Positions 9,744 through 18,350 of a stretch of 64,000 nucleotides of DNA are shown here, one piece after another (the first letter of the stretch is position 1; every line of letters begins with the position of its first letter). The stretch covers positions 372,001 to 436,000 of the forward strand of contig CAWAKB010000001.1 in assembly GCA_963782555.1 (NCBI GenBank), written 5' to 3'. The position numbers and the translations under genes were made by a program. The notes under the pieces were generated by a model. That model saw only the letters and a program-made list of their open reading frames with translations. It did no database searches and had not been told where the DNA came from. Source of the DNA: Hyphomicrobium_A sp963782555 (GTDB taxonomy: Bacteria > Pseudomonadota > Alphaproteobacteria > Rhizobiales > Hyphomicrobiaceae).

Positions 9744-11417
9744 ATGATCTGTTTACGGGTTGCAAAGCACCGTCTCGCCGTTCTGCCTCTCGCCGCCGGA
9801 GCGGCGCTGGCCATGCTCAGCGTCTCCGATCTGGCTGCTGCCAAGGATCGCGGCGCGCGCGAGAAGAAAGACCCATACGCCGTAACGACGCGCGCGCCCG
9901 GCGAGCCCGTGTTAGCGCTCGTCTCGCTCGATGATCAGCGGGTCACGATCTACGACGCCGACGGGCCGATTCTGCGCGCGCCTGTCTCCAGCGGCCAGAC
10001 GGGCCTCGAGACCCCCGTAGGCATCTACGCCGTCCTGCAAAAGGAGGCCGAGCACTACTCCAACGTCTACGACGATGCGGCCATGCCCCACATGGAGCGG
10101 ATCACGTGGTCGGGGGTGGCATTGCACGGCGGCGCGCTGCCCGGCTACGCCGCCTCGCACGGCTGCGTGCGCATGCCCTACAAGTTCGCCGAGCGCCTGT
10201 TCGGCATGACCAAGGTCGGCATGCGCGTCATCGTCTCGCGCAACGACGTCGCGCCCGTCCCCATCTCGCATCCCCTGCTATTCAAGCGCACGCCCTACCA
10301 CGACAGCGCCGGCCTCGTGACCAAGGCGGCGGCGTTGGTCGGCAATATGATCGGGGAGTCCAAACCCGACAACGAGCCAGCTGACGTTGCCGAGCGCACC
10401 GTCGCGCTGCAGGCGATCATGACGGCCAAAACAGCGGAAGCCGACGCCATCGACAAGGAGGCGGCGCCTGCGCGGGCTTCGGCAAAGAAGCTCGAGCCCG
10501 ACATGAAGCGCGCCGAGAAGGCTTTGCGCGCAGCGGAGAAGGTCAAGAAGCGGGCCGAGGACCGCGTCGCCGACGCTGCGAAGGATCTCGAGCGCGCCAA
10601 GTCGGATAAGGCCAAGGAGCGGGCGCAGAAGGCCAAGGAGAAGGCCGACGGCAAGCTCGCCGAAGCACAAGCCAAGCTCGACGCTATCAAGGCCGAGACC
10701 CAGCCCAAGATCGACGCCTTCGGGCAGGCCGACGCGGCGGCGAAGGTGCTGGAGGAGAAGCGTGATGCCGCGCGCGGGGAGGCGCACGAGGCCGAGCGCA
10801 AGCTGGCGCCCGTCTCCGTCTTCATCAGCCGTGCCACGCAGAAGCTCTACGTGCGCCAGGCTTTCGAGCCCGTGTTCGAGGTGCCGGTTACGATCAAGGA
10901 TCCCGACCGCCCGATCGGGACGCATACCTTTACGGCGGTCGACTATGGCGAGAACGGCCGCGACATGCGCTGGAACGTGGTCTCGATCGCCGGCCGCAGC
11001 GCCGACGAGATCTACGAGGACACCTCCTACTACGACGACGACTATGACGACTACGATCGGCCGCGCCGTCGTCGCCAGCATGTGAGCAAGACCACCAAGG
11101 CGACGCCCACGGATGTTGCCGCGGCAAGCGCCGCGCTCGACCGCATTACGATCCCGCAGGACGCAGTGGAGCGCATCTCGGAGCTCGTTCTGCCCGGCAC
11201 CTCGCTGATCGTGTCGGACGAGGAGGCGAGCAAGGAGACCGGCAAGCAGACGGATTTCATCGTCTTGATCAGTGGCGAGCCGCAGGGCGGCATCAAGAAG
11301 CGGCCGCGCCAGATGAACCCCTATTACGACGATTTCTACGGCTACAACGGCTACAACGACGACTACGACCGCCGCAGCCGGCGCCGGCGCGGTGGACCGT
11401 TCTTCAAGTGGTGGTAG
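9744..11417 (+). CDS. L,D-transpeptidase (YkuD domain) with coiled coil and second degenerate YkuD-like segment
   Basis: A 557-residue secreted protein with a signal peptide (MICLRVAKHRLAVLPLAAGAA, cleavage expected after the LAAA near residue 32). An N-terminal YkuD catalytic domain has ALHGGALPGYAASHGCVRMP, with the nucleophile in SHGC near residue 140; such enzymes crosslink meso-DAP residues of peptidoglycan or attach proteins to it. Residues about 230-350 are a Lys/Glu/Ala-rich coiled coil. A second segment (SVFISRATQKLYVRQAFEPV, then RPIGTHTFTAVDY) resembles the start of another YkuD domain but lacks SHGC. The tail is rich in Tyr/Asp and Arg (YYDDDYDDYDRPRRRR) and ends GGPFFKWW. Length is far above simple YkuD enzymes. 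Confidence 0.85.
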   Translation: MICLRVAKHRLAVLPLAAGAALAMLSVSDLAAAKDRGAREKKDPYAVTTRAPGEPVLALVSLDDQRVTIYDADGPILRAPVSSGQTGLETPVGIYAVLQKEAEHYSNVYDDAAMPHMERITWSGVALHGGALPGYAASHGCVRMPYKFAERLFGMTKVGMRVIVSRNDVAPVPISHPLLFKRTPYHDSAGLVTKAAALVGNMIGESKPDNEPADVAERTVALQAIMTAKTAEADAIDKEAAPARASAKKLEPDMKRAEKALRAAEKVKKRAEDRVADAAKDLERAKSDKAKERAQKAKEKADGKLAEAQAKLDAIKAETQPKIDAFGQADAAAKVLEEKRDAARGEAHEAERKLAPVSVFISRATQKLYVRQAFEPVFEVPVTIKDPDRPIGTHTFTAVDYGENGRDMRWNVVSIAGRSADEIYEDTSYYDDDYDDYDRPRRRRQHVSKTTKATPTDVAAASAALDRITIPQDAVERISELVLPGTSLIVSDEEASKETGKQTDFIVLISGEPQGGIKKRPRQMNPYYDDFYGYNGYNDDYDRRSRRRRGGPFFKWW

Positions 11418-11439
11418 CGCTGGCTGCAGAAATGAAAAG

Positions 11440-11465
11440 GGTCAGACCCCGGAGGGTCTGACCCG
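11440..11465. terminator. Bidirectional terminator hairpin
   Basis: Perfect 11-bp inverted repeat, GGGTCAGACCC, four-base loop CGGA, GGGTCTGACCC, lying between the convergent transpeptidase and aminotransferase genes. It is preceded by AAAA on the plus strand (a T run for leftward transcription) and followed by GAAATTG, so it fits best as a terminator for the minus-strand gene, with possible activity both ways. Confidence 0.8.
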
Positions 11466-11492
11466 AAATTGTGCGACCGCTACGCTCGTTGG

Positions 11493-12722
11493 TTAGGCCG
11501 CCTGCGCGTAGTACGACTTCAGCCCGTTCATCACCTTGGCCTTGTCGAAATCGGCGCCCATCTCCAGCATGGCATCGGCGAAGCGGCTCGCGATCTCGGA
11601 GATCTGCTCCGGCGACAGCTGGTTCAGGATGCCGATGCGGACCTGCACCGGCTCGGACAGCGTCGGCCAGATGCCGAAGCCCTTTGCGCGCGCGCCGACA
11701 ACGAGGTCCTTCTCCTTGCCCTTGAGCTTGCCCGGCAGGTCGAGCACGATGAGGCTCGTCATGTTGGAGGTGACATCGCAGCCCATGGCCTCGACGGCCT
11801 GCCGCAGCGCCTTCTCGTGATAGGCGTAGTCGGAGGCTTTGCGGCGGCGGCCGTAGCCGAGGATGATGCGCAGCGCCTCGTGGAAGGCGGCGACCGCATA
11901 GCACGAGTGCGTCTGGTGGTAGACCGCGTTCGGCACGTCCTTGCCGTCGACGATGCCCCAGTGGCGCGCGTTGAGGATGGGATGGTGCACGTAGGTGCGG
12001 CAGCCCCGCTTCTTGACCATCTCGATGGCCTTGTCGGTGAAGCTCACCGGCGCGTAGGTCAACGGCAGCGACAGCACGCCCTTCTGGGGGCACGAGGCCC
12101 AGGCGACGACGCCCGGGTAGTCGTCGATATTGAAATCGGCGACGCCGAGGCTCGAGACGGCATCGACGATGCCCATCACGCCGTGCTTTACGCAGGCGTC
12201 CGAGAAGCCCTTGAGGTCGTTGATGCGGCCGGAGCCCGTCTCCCAGTGGGCCATGAACGCCCACATCGGCTTCTTCTCTGAAAGCGCCTTGTCGACTGTC
12301 TCGCCCGTCACCGACTGGCCGTGCGGCGTCTCGACGACCGTTACGCTCGCCGCCTTCGGGTTGAGCGAGTCGGCAGCCAGCTCCTCGGCCGTCGCCGCCT
12401 TCATGCGGATCGTAAGCGTGTCGATGCCGGAGAAGGTGCCATTGGGAAAGGCGACGATCTTGTCGCCCGGCAGGATCAGAGACAGCACGCAGTCGAGGCC
12501 GGAGAAGCCCGTGCCGGCGACGCCGTAGGTGTAGACGTTCTTGGTGCCCCACAGCTCGCGCAGCATCTCCTTGGCTTCGAGCATGCCGCGGACGACGTCT
12601 TTCTGCATGTGGTCGGCGACGCCGGTCTTGGCGAAGCGCTCGAGCACGCGTGGGTCGGTGTTGCCCGGGCCGGGGCCGGCGGCCAGCGTCTCGGGAATTT
12701 CCAAGGTCGGATAGATCGTCAT
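11493..12722 (-). CDS. Class V pyridoxal-phosphate aminotransferase (alanine/serine-glyoxylate type)
   Basis: A 409-residue fold-type I PLP enzyme. The opening LAAGPGPGNTDPRVLERFAK matches the GPGP(T)N start of alanine-glyoxylate and serine-glyoxylate aminotransferases. VAGTGFSGLDCVL binds the cofactor phosphate, GIVDAVSSLGV carries the Asp that pairs with the pyridine nitrogen, and CPQKGVLSLPL holds the Schiff-base lysine. The Arg near the C-terminus (EPVQVRIGIL) should bind the substrate carboxylate. The start is supported by GGGAGGAC. The usual SGAT opening differs, so amino donor and acceptor are not assigned; a glyoxylate-using role would fit a methylotroph's serine cycle, but nothing else here supports that. 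Single-gene unit, convergent with the transpeptidase. Confidence 0.82.
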   Translation of the reverse strand: MTIYPTLEIPETLAAGPGPGNTDPRVLERFAKTGVADHMQKDVVRGMLEAKEMLRELWGTKNVYTYGVAGTGFSGLDCVLSLILPGDKIVAFPNGTFSGIDTLTIRMKAATAEELAADSLNPKAASVTVVETPHGQSVTGETVDKALSEKKPMWAFMAHWETGSGRINDLKGFSDACVKHGVMGIVDAVSSLGVADFNIDDYPGVVAWASCPQKGVLSLPLTYAPVSFTDKAIEMVKKRGCRTYVHHPILNARHWGIVDGKDVPNAVYHQTHSCYAVAAFHEALRIILGYGRRRKASDYAYHEKALRQAVEAMGCDVTSNMTSLIVLDLPGKLKGKEKDLVVGARAKGFGIWPTLSEPVQVRIGILNQLSPEQISEIASRFADAMLEMGADFDKAKVMNGLKSYYAQAA

Positions 12723-13013
12723 GCGTCCTCCCTAATCATGGGCCCGCCCCAGTTTCAGGGCGGCAGCGCGTTGGTTTCGTTGATAGATGGCCAGGCTCGG
12801 CCGGGCAAGGTCAGCCGAAGCGCAACCTAAGGCAGACTTTAGTACAGCCGCAAGCCGCTTTGGCGCCGCCTTCAGCCGCAGAGGTGCTTTTTTGGGTGCG
12901 GCAATCGCACCGCACAAAAAGCTGGAGCGGCGGGCCGACGGCAAGACGCTGAGCGGCCGCGGCAAGACGCGCACCTGAGGCGGTCCGCTGTTCTGGCTTA
13001 GCACGCGTCGTCG

Positions 13014-14741
13014 TTACGGGGAGAAGATGTTCGAGATGGCGTCGACAAGCGTCGGCGGCCCGGACCCACCGGTTTGCCGGCGCCGCTCCTGCTGCTGGAT
13101 GGCCGCGACCTCGGCGCCGTAGCTCGGCGTCTCGAAGCGCACGTTGCGGCCCAGAAGCGCCCTGCCGACGCGGGCATCGAGATCATAGAGATCGCCGAAG
13201 CTGCGCAGGTTGCCTTTGTAATCGACCATCGCAGTGAAGTAGGTGTTGTACACGGGAATGGGGGTGGTGAGCGCCACCTCTTGGGTGCCGCCGGCAAACA
13301 GGCTCGCCACCTTCTCCTTCGACCAGCCCTTGTCCTCGGCCAGCAGCACCTCGGCCAGCCGGCGCGGATCGCCCACCCGCATGCAGCCGTGACTGAGGCC
13401 GCGGAAGGATCGCGCGAAGAAGGCGCGGTCGGGCGTGTCGTGCATGTAGACGTCGAACTTGTTGGGGAACAAGAACTTGATGGCGCCGAGCACGTTTGTC
13501 GGGCCCGGCGGCTGGCGGAAGTCGTAGGCGCTGATATTGACGCTGCTCCAGTTCACCTGGTTGGGGTCGATCTGCTGGCCGTGGTAGAAGACCTGCAGCT
13601 TGTGCGCCTCCAGCACCGCCTGGCTCGACTGCGTGCCGGTGAAGAGGCCGAGCAACCCGCCGCTGGAGCTGTTGCGCAGAAGCGGGCCCAGCTCCTTGCG
13701 CTTGATGCCGTCGGGCACGCCCCAGCTCGGGTGGAACACGATCGTCCTCATGTCGGCGGAGAACGACGGCGTCGGCCAATCGGGCTGGCCGGCGACGATG
13801 CGGTCGGAGTTGATGATCTTGCCGTCCTTGACGACGCGGGTGAGGAACTCGGGCACGTTGTTCCAGACGTAGAGCTTGCCGAGGTTGACGGGCAGCCAGC
13901 GCCAGCGCTCCATGTTGACGAGGATGCGGTCGATGTCGGCGGCGGTTTGCGCGCTCAACTGCCGCGGCGGCCGCTCCAGCGACGAGCTCTGCAAGCGCGG
14001 CATCGCCGACTGCAGCTTCTCACCGTAGGCGATCGTGGTGTCGACGTTGGCGCCCTCGGGCCGGCGCAGCTTGATGAGCAGCTGACGCAGCTTCTCGAAC
14101 TGCTCGTGCTTGGGGTTGAGGCCGCGCAGGTAGGCGTCGGGCGCGTCGGTCTTTGCCAACTCGGCGAGGACGAGCCTGGGCGGGCGCACGGGCGGCTTGT
14201 AGTCGAGCACCTCGGAGATGCGCGATGGATCGGAGATCTGGCCCCCCCGCGCATAGCGCGCGTACTTGAGCACGGAGAGCGTCAGCTTGATCTCGGCGTC
14301 GGCCGCGGCCTCGGGCGAGAGGTCGCCGGCCGGCAACCGAGGTGAAGGAAAATCGCTGGCGCGCAAGCCCCAGTCGTCGGCCTTGCGCAGCTCGGCCATG
14401 GCGAGCTTAGCCCTGGGCGAGAACCCGCTGTCGGTGATCCAGAGCAGCGCATGCGTCTCGTAGTAGGAGCGCACGGCCGCGACGTCGTCGGGATGGCCCC
14501 GCTTGGCGAGCTGCGGCAGCTGCCGGCGCAGGGCCGCCAGCGCCGGGCTCGGTGGCGGCGCCGGCGCGGCGGCCGGCTCGAGCGCGGCCGTCATTATTTC
14601 GGGCTCGGAATTTGCGGACGGCCCGGACGGCGCGGCGACCCGAAACCAGACGCCGACGGTGAGCGCGACGGCGGTGACCGTCACCAGCCAATAGGAGACC
14701 TTCAATAGCGCCGGTCGCACGTCGCCCCCGGATCTCAGCAT
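13014..14741 (-). CDS. L,D-transpeptidase, YcbB/LdtD family
   Basis: A 575-residue membrane-anchored periplasmic transpeptidase forming 3-3 crosslinks in peptidoglycan. From MLRSGGDVRPALLKVSYWLV there is one N-terminal transmembrane segment (about residues 12-32), a low-complexity Ala/Pro linker, a scaffold domain (ALLWITDSGFSPRAKLAMAE; then SDPSRISEVLDYKPP), and the catalytic YkuD domain with MHDTPDRAFFARSFRGLSHGCMRVGD, the Cys of SHGC being the nucleophile. Domain order and length match YcbB-like enzymes, including the substrate-capping insertion before the catalytic motif. I chose the ATG after GGTGGGG; an upstream extension in frame would be low-quality sequence. Second L,D-transpeptidase within 4 kb. 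Confidence 0.9.
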   Translation of the reverse strand: MLRSGGDVRPALLKVSYWLVTVTAVALTVGVWFRVAAPSGPSANSEPEIMTAALEPAAAPAPPPSPALAALRRQLPQLAKRGHPDDVAAVRSYYETHALLWITDSGFSPRAKLAMAELRKADDWGLRASDFPSPRLPAGDLSPEAAADAEIKLTLSVLKYARYARGGQISDPSRISEVLDYKPPVRPPRLVLAELAKTDAPDAYLRGLNPKHEQFEKLRQLLIKLRRPEGANVDTTIAYGEKLQSAMPRLQSSSLERPPRQLSAQTAADIDRILVNMERWRWLPVNLGKLYVWNNVPEFLTRVVKDGKIINSDRIVAGQPDWPTPSFSADMRTIVFHPSWGVPDGIKRKELGPLLRNSSSGGLLGLFTGTQSSQAVLEAHKLQVFYHGQQIDPNQVNWSSVNISAYDFRQPPGPTNVLGAIKFLFPNKFDVYMHDTPDRAFFARSFRGLSHGCMRVGDPRRLAEVLLAEDKGWSKEKVASLFAGGTQEVALTTPIPVYNTYFTAMVDYKGNLRSFGDLYDLDARVGRALLGRNVRFETPSYGAEVAAIQQQERRRQTGGSGPPTLVDAISNIFSP

Positions 14742-15657
14742 CACCCCACCGGCAAGACACGCCCCGGTGGGGCGCGATGCAGAGCGGCACAGAAGCAAAA
14801 TTTCGTGGTCGTGATGTGGCAATGTTTGCGGTTCGTTCCGGGGGGCAAGCCCCGATGTCCTCGCGGGGCAGAGCCCCCGAGGGTTTGGGAGAAGAAGGGA
14901 GCGCGGGCGCCGAAGCACTGCGATCCTGTCGCGACAAACGGGCAGCCTTCGGCGCCCGCGCCGGTTGCTTGCCGTGCCGAGGGTGCGGTCACATCGTCAG
15001 CGGGCCTTCGGTCCGACCCGGGGGAATGACGCCGGGTCTCTCGCGTCCAGGACCTAGAGCTGCTGCGCGCCCCGAATGTAGGGAGCGCCGCTGCGCGACG
15101 GGCGTCCGTGCAACGTGTTGCCACCAATGCACAGCCTCGATCCGCGGCCCCGGAATCCGAGGCGAGCTAAGCCTCGCGGCAGACGCCCGCGACGGTACAG
15201 ACCGCCCCGCAAAGCCGCTCAGCTGCGCGTCCCGTGTTGGGCGGGGGTGCGAGGATGATAGGGGCCTGGGGAGAGGCGGGGATTTCTTTTTCTTCCGTCA
15301 TCCCGGGCGAAGCGACGTCCATGCGAAGCATGGCTCCCGCCATGACACCCGAGCGAGACCCGGGACCCAGCGTCAAACTCGTCGCAGACACCGGAGTTCT
15401 AACGGGCCTGCGGCCCATCTTGCGCTGGTTCCCCGCTCTGCAGCGGGATGACGTTGAGGGGAGGCAACGCCATCACGCGTGCCGCAAGCGAACGTGATGG
15501 CGCACGCCGCGAACGTGACCCCGCGCATTGAGCAAGATCAACACCGCAGCGCAGGCCGCCCCTAGGGTCCCGACGCAAGAGGCGAGGTGCTGTCCCGCGA
15601 CAGCAGCCTCTCCTCGAGGAGAACGCCAAGAGCCTGGCAAACAGGAGAGGACCCAGT
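14742..15657. other. Long gene-poor region with repeat
   Basis: Over 900 bp between the transpeptidase (leaving leftward) and the EF-hand gene (rightward). Open frames here have poor composition (runs of Arg/Gly, FFFF) and no ribosome sites, so I call none. The right half contains a palindromic interspersed element, listed separately. An AGGAGAGG ribosome site lies just before the EF-hand gene. Confidence 0.5.
15296..15453. repeat. Interspersed extragenic palindromic repeat
   Basis: A 158-bp element bounded by perfect 10-bp inverted ends, CGTCATCCCG at the left and CGGGATGACG at the right. Inside are a GGGCGAAGCG motif and GAGACCCGGGACCCAG, a wording I recognise from short interspersed palindromes scattered through rhizobial and related alphaproteobacterial genomes. 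It has no coding capacity. Family naming would need a genome-wide comparison. Confidence 0.65.
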
Positions 15658-15660
15658 GTG

Positions 15661-16083
15661 ATGAAAGCAATGAAGACCATGAACGGCGCGGCCGTGATGC
15701 TGCTCGCGGCCGCCAGCCTCGTGATGGCGCCCGCAGCATTGGCGCAGACGAGCGGCGCCGATGCCGTGAAGATGCTCGACACCGACAGCGACGGCACGCT
15801 CGATCTTGCCGAGTGCAAGGCCGCGGGCGCCGCCATGTTCGACAACCTCGACGCCGACAAGAGCGCGACGCTCGATCAAGAGGAGCTTGGCGACCGCGCC
15901 ACCATCACCATCGTCACCAGCCCGCACGGCCACATGTTCTTTCAGACGCGGCCGTCGAAGGACGACTACGTCGGCTTCATCGTGAAGCAGTTCGAGCGCG
16001 CCGATCCCGATCACGAGGGCAAGCTCGACGCCAAGGAGCTGGATACGGACGACGGGCAAGTGCTGGTGAAGCTGCTGCATTAG
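15661..16083 (+). CDS. Periplasmic EF-hand calcium-binding protein
   Basis: A 140-residue secreted protein. The signal peptide is MKAMKTMNGAAVMLLAAASL to the LAQ near residue 32. Two EF-hand loops follow: DTDSDGTLDLAE and DADKSATLDQEE, both with acidic or hydroxyl ligands at positions 1, 3, 5, 9 and 12. A third, weaker loop (DPDHEGKLDAKE) precedes LDTDDGQVLVKLLH. It should bind calcium in the periplasm; no enzymatic domain is present. A GTG one codon earlier could also serve as start; the ATG follows AGGAGAGG by a slightly long spacing. No operon partner. Confidence 0.85.
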   Translation: MKAMKTMNGAAVMLLAAASLVMAPAALAQTSGADAVKMLDTDSDGTLDLAECKAAGAAMFDNLDADKSATLDQEELGDRATITIVTSPHGHMFFQTRPSKDDYVGFIVKQFERADPDHEGKLDAKELDTDDGQVLVKLLH

Positions 16084-16339
16084 AGGCGGGCTGCCTGCGA
16101 CACGCGCTGTTGATCGCGATCAATGGCGCGGGCGGCGTGCTGCGGCAGAGTTTTGCTACGCCGCTCTCGTCCTTCCCTCGAGATGGCGCCCTTTCCCCGG
16201 GCGCGGTGGCGAATCGGGGCGCACGGCTCTTTCCCGGGCTGGCGCCCTGTTTTTTTTTGGGAAGGTGGGGACGCGCGGACAGTTGTGGAGCGCGCAAGAG
16301 GGCTGCCACGAGGACGATTGAGGGGGGGCGATCGGCGCG

Positions 16340-16531
16340 TCAGTTTCGGGCGGCGGAAAATCCGACGAGAGCCAGCGTGCCGGCGACGGCGAAGGCGACC
16401 CAGCTCGGCCACACCGGCATCACGGTCGTCCCCACCGTGACCTCCCAGGCGCTGACCGCGCGCGCCAACTGCAGGATCGCGATGATGGAGAAGATGATGG
16501 CTGCGAGCAGCGAATAATTTTTGGCCGTCAT
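16340..16531 (-). CDS. Small two-helix membrane protein
   Basis: A 63-residue protein, MTAKNYSLLAAIIFSIIAIL then PVWPSWVAFAVAGTLALVGF, with two transmembrane helices separated by a short loop (ARAVSAWEVTVGTTVMPVW). A strong AGGAGGCGGTCC ribosome site precedes the ATG, which is the main reason to accept so short a gene. Similar small inner-membrane proteins of unknown function are common in rhizobial genomes. No operon partner; it marks the last ordinary gene before the accessory stretch. Confidence 0.75.
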   Translation of the reverse strand: MTAKNYSLLAAIIFSIIAILQLARAVSAWEVTVGTTVMPVWPSWVAFAVAGTLALVGFSAARN

Positions 16532-17017
16532 GGACCGCCTCCTGAAGCTTTGTGCGCAGGACTGTTTCTATGCGCTCTAGATGGGGAGGCGGCGCGGTGG
16601 CGGGAAGGGAGGGGGCAGGCGTGGGGCAGATGCTCAAGCTCGCCGCGTCCCTCAGTTGGCACGTGGAGGACGCGCAGACAACTAAATGCATGGCCGAAGT
16701 CAGCAACTTAGCGGAAGTACCGTTGGCGCGGTCGGGATGTCTGCTAAGGGCCAATAGCGACCCAACCGCTCGGTTCCCAGGATGCGCCGCACAAGGCCGC
16801 ATGGTCCCACTAGCGGAAGTCGTCCGACCTCGATCGAAGAGCCGGAAATCACCGCTGATTAGGTCTGCTCTTTGGGACAGACCGGCCATCGTTGCCCGGC
16901 TCCGATGCGTGCGGACCGGTCGCCAGGCGACCATTCGGGTCATCAAACTCTGGGCGCGCTCATTGATCCGTTCCATGCTGCTGTCCTCAATCGCGAACTC
17001 CGTGAATGGTCAGGCGA
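16532..17017. other. Gene-poor flank of IS110 remnant
   Basis: About 490 bp with no credible gene. Near 16732-16746 lies TCGGGATGTCTGCTAA, which is nearly the reverse complement of TTAGCGGACATCCCCGA at 18079-18095 on the other side of the transposase remnant. This part may include the right end of the element and older insertion scars. Confidence 0.45.
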
Positions 17018-18003
17018 TCAGATCGCCACGACCTCAACTCGATGGTCACCGAAGCTGGTGCTGTGCCTCAGCACGCTCCAGGCGATGCGGGCAAGCTTGT
17101 TCGCCAAGGCCGTCGCCAGCTTGTTGCGATGTAGGCGCGGCTGCGCGGCCTTCAGCCATGCGCCGAAGCTGAACTGCTCCCAGTTCTGCGGGCGCATCAG
17201 GATGACATTGGCTGCCTGGATGAAGGCCGTGCGCAGGTATCGGCTGCCGCGCTTGGAGATGCGCCCGAGGACCGACTTGCCGCCGGTGCTGTACTGTCTG
17301 GGGACGAGGCCCAGCCAGGCACCGAAGTCACGTCCGCGCTCGAAGGCCTCACCGGTGCCAATCGCAACCACCACCGCCGTCGAGATCATCGGCCCGACAC
17401 CGGGAATACTCATCAGTCGCTTGCAGTTCGCCTCGTGGTGGCTGATCTGCTCGATCTCGCCTGTGAGCGTCTCGATGCGTTCATCCAGCCACAACCAGTC
17501 CTCATAGAGACCGACGATGAGGTCGCTCATGCGCCGCGACAGCTCGTCGGCCCGCTTCTCCAGGATGGCAAAGAGTGAGTTTCGCAACGCGTGAGCGCCG
17601 GTTACATACGGCGATGCCATGCTCGATGAGGAAGGCGCGGATCGGGTTGATGGTCGCCGTGCGGCGCGAGACGAGCCGCGCGCGCACCCGATGTAATGCC
17701 TGCAGATCGAGCTGATCCTGCGTCTTCTCCTGCACGACGCGCAGGTTGAGCCGCAGCGCCGCTTCGGCGATGGCTTCGGCGGCGCAGAGTGCCGCTGACG
17801 AAGTAGGCGCTGAGACAGGCCTCGACGCCGACGATGCTCGGTGGCAGCTTGGCGAACTCGGCCTCCAGAGCCAAGCGCTTGAACTTTTTGCGCAACACGA
17901 CCTTGCCGGACGTGTCGAAGCCAACGATGTGGACGACATCCTTGCCGATATCGATCCCGATCGAGGCGAAGGTCTGTGTCGGCTGGTCGTGGTGGTTCGT
18001 CAT
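17018..18003 (-). pseudogene. IS110 family transposase, decayed
   Basis: Remnant of an IS110-family DEDD transposase. The N-terminus (MTNHHDQPTQTFASIGIDIG, then KDVVHIVGFD, and GVEACLSAYFV) carries the first acidic residues of the RuvC-like domain. The frame is then lost near 17790-17830 and resumes in another frame at AAEAIAEAALRLNLRVVQEK and QDLDLQ-like sequence; the stretch that should hold the last two catalytic acids (the KNDxxDA region of the family) appears deleted. A second break near 17620 leads into the C-terminal half, which keeps the helix-hairpin-helix IPGVGPMISTAVVVAIG and the Ser-containing YSTGGKSVLGRISKRG. Two frame breaks and the missing acids mean it cannot be active. Confidence 0.88.
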
Positions 18004-18004
18004 G

Positions 18005-18067
18005 GGCTGCTTCTCCTGACTGAGGCGGTAACCCTTCAGGCTAACCCGCCGTTCTAGGGAAGCAGCC
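18005..18067 (-). ncRNA. Stem-loop next to IS110 transposase start (possible bridge-RNA relic)
   Basis: Directly upstream of the transposase start, GGCTGCTTC and GAAGCAGCC form perfect 9-base arms enclosing a second helix (GGCGG with CCGCC). IS110 elements encode a structured bridge RNA in this noncoding end. The fold fits that position, but the guide loops are not identified and the stem could be any cruciform. Confidence 0.3.
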
Positions 18068-18161
18068 GATCCATTCCATTAGCGGACATCCCCGATCCGC
18101 CGGCACGGCCCGCATCTTTCCGGCGCTAGTGGGTCGACTGGTGAACAAAGACGGATCCCGC

Positions 18162-18183
18162 TTCTGACCTTAAGAAGTCAGAA
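18162..18183 (+). promoter_or_regulatory. Inverted repeat upstream of adhesin gene
   Basis: TTCTGAC, eight bases, GTCAGAA: perfect 7-bp arms in an AT-rich leader about 170 bp before the adhesin start. The spacing and symmetry suit a dimeric regulator; the MarR gene of the same locus is one candidate, without evidence. No clear promoter hexamers were found. Confidence 0.4.
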
Positions 18184-18350
18184 CATACGATACGCATAGT
18201 GATCGTTCGTTTACGGAGTTTCTTAAACTCAACGTAATAAATGGCGCGTTTAGTCACGTCGCTGATCGCCGTTTCAGACATCATTGCAATACCGTCATTG
18301 CTTTGACGTTGCTGAGTTAATTGTGTGCTGACGTTTGGTTGGGTGCCTCC

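Larger units (their letters stand above)
17018..18095 (-). mobile_element. IS110-like element remnant, limits uncertain
   Basis: The transposase remnant plus its 5' noncoding side. IS110 elements have no terminal inverted repeats and no clear target duplication, so ends cannot be set from sequence alone; the right limit used here is the GCGGACAT-containing motif. In this family the noncoding end next to the transposase start encodes the bridge RNA, which would correspond to the stretch beyond 18003. Confidence 0.45.

Noticed and set aside
12732..13004. Small open frames on both strands between aminotransferase and transpeptidase genes
   Set aside because: Basic, Ala-rich translations with no ribosome site or recognisable fold; both strands open equally, as expected from base composition.
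14777..15451. 224-codon plus-strand frame between transpeptidase and EF-hand genes
   Set aside because: No ribosome site, unnatural composition, and it runs through an extragenic repeat.
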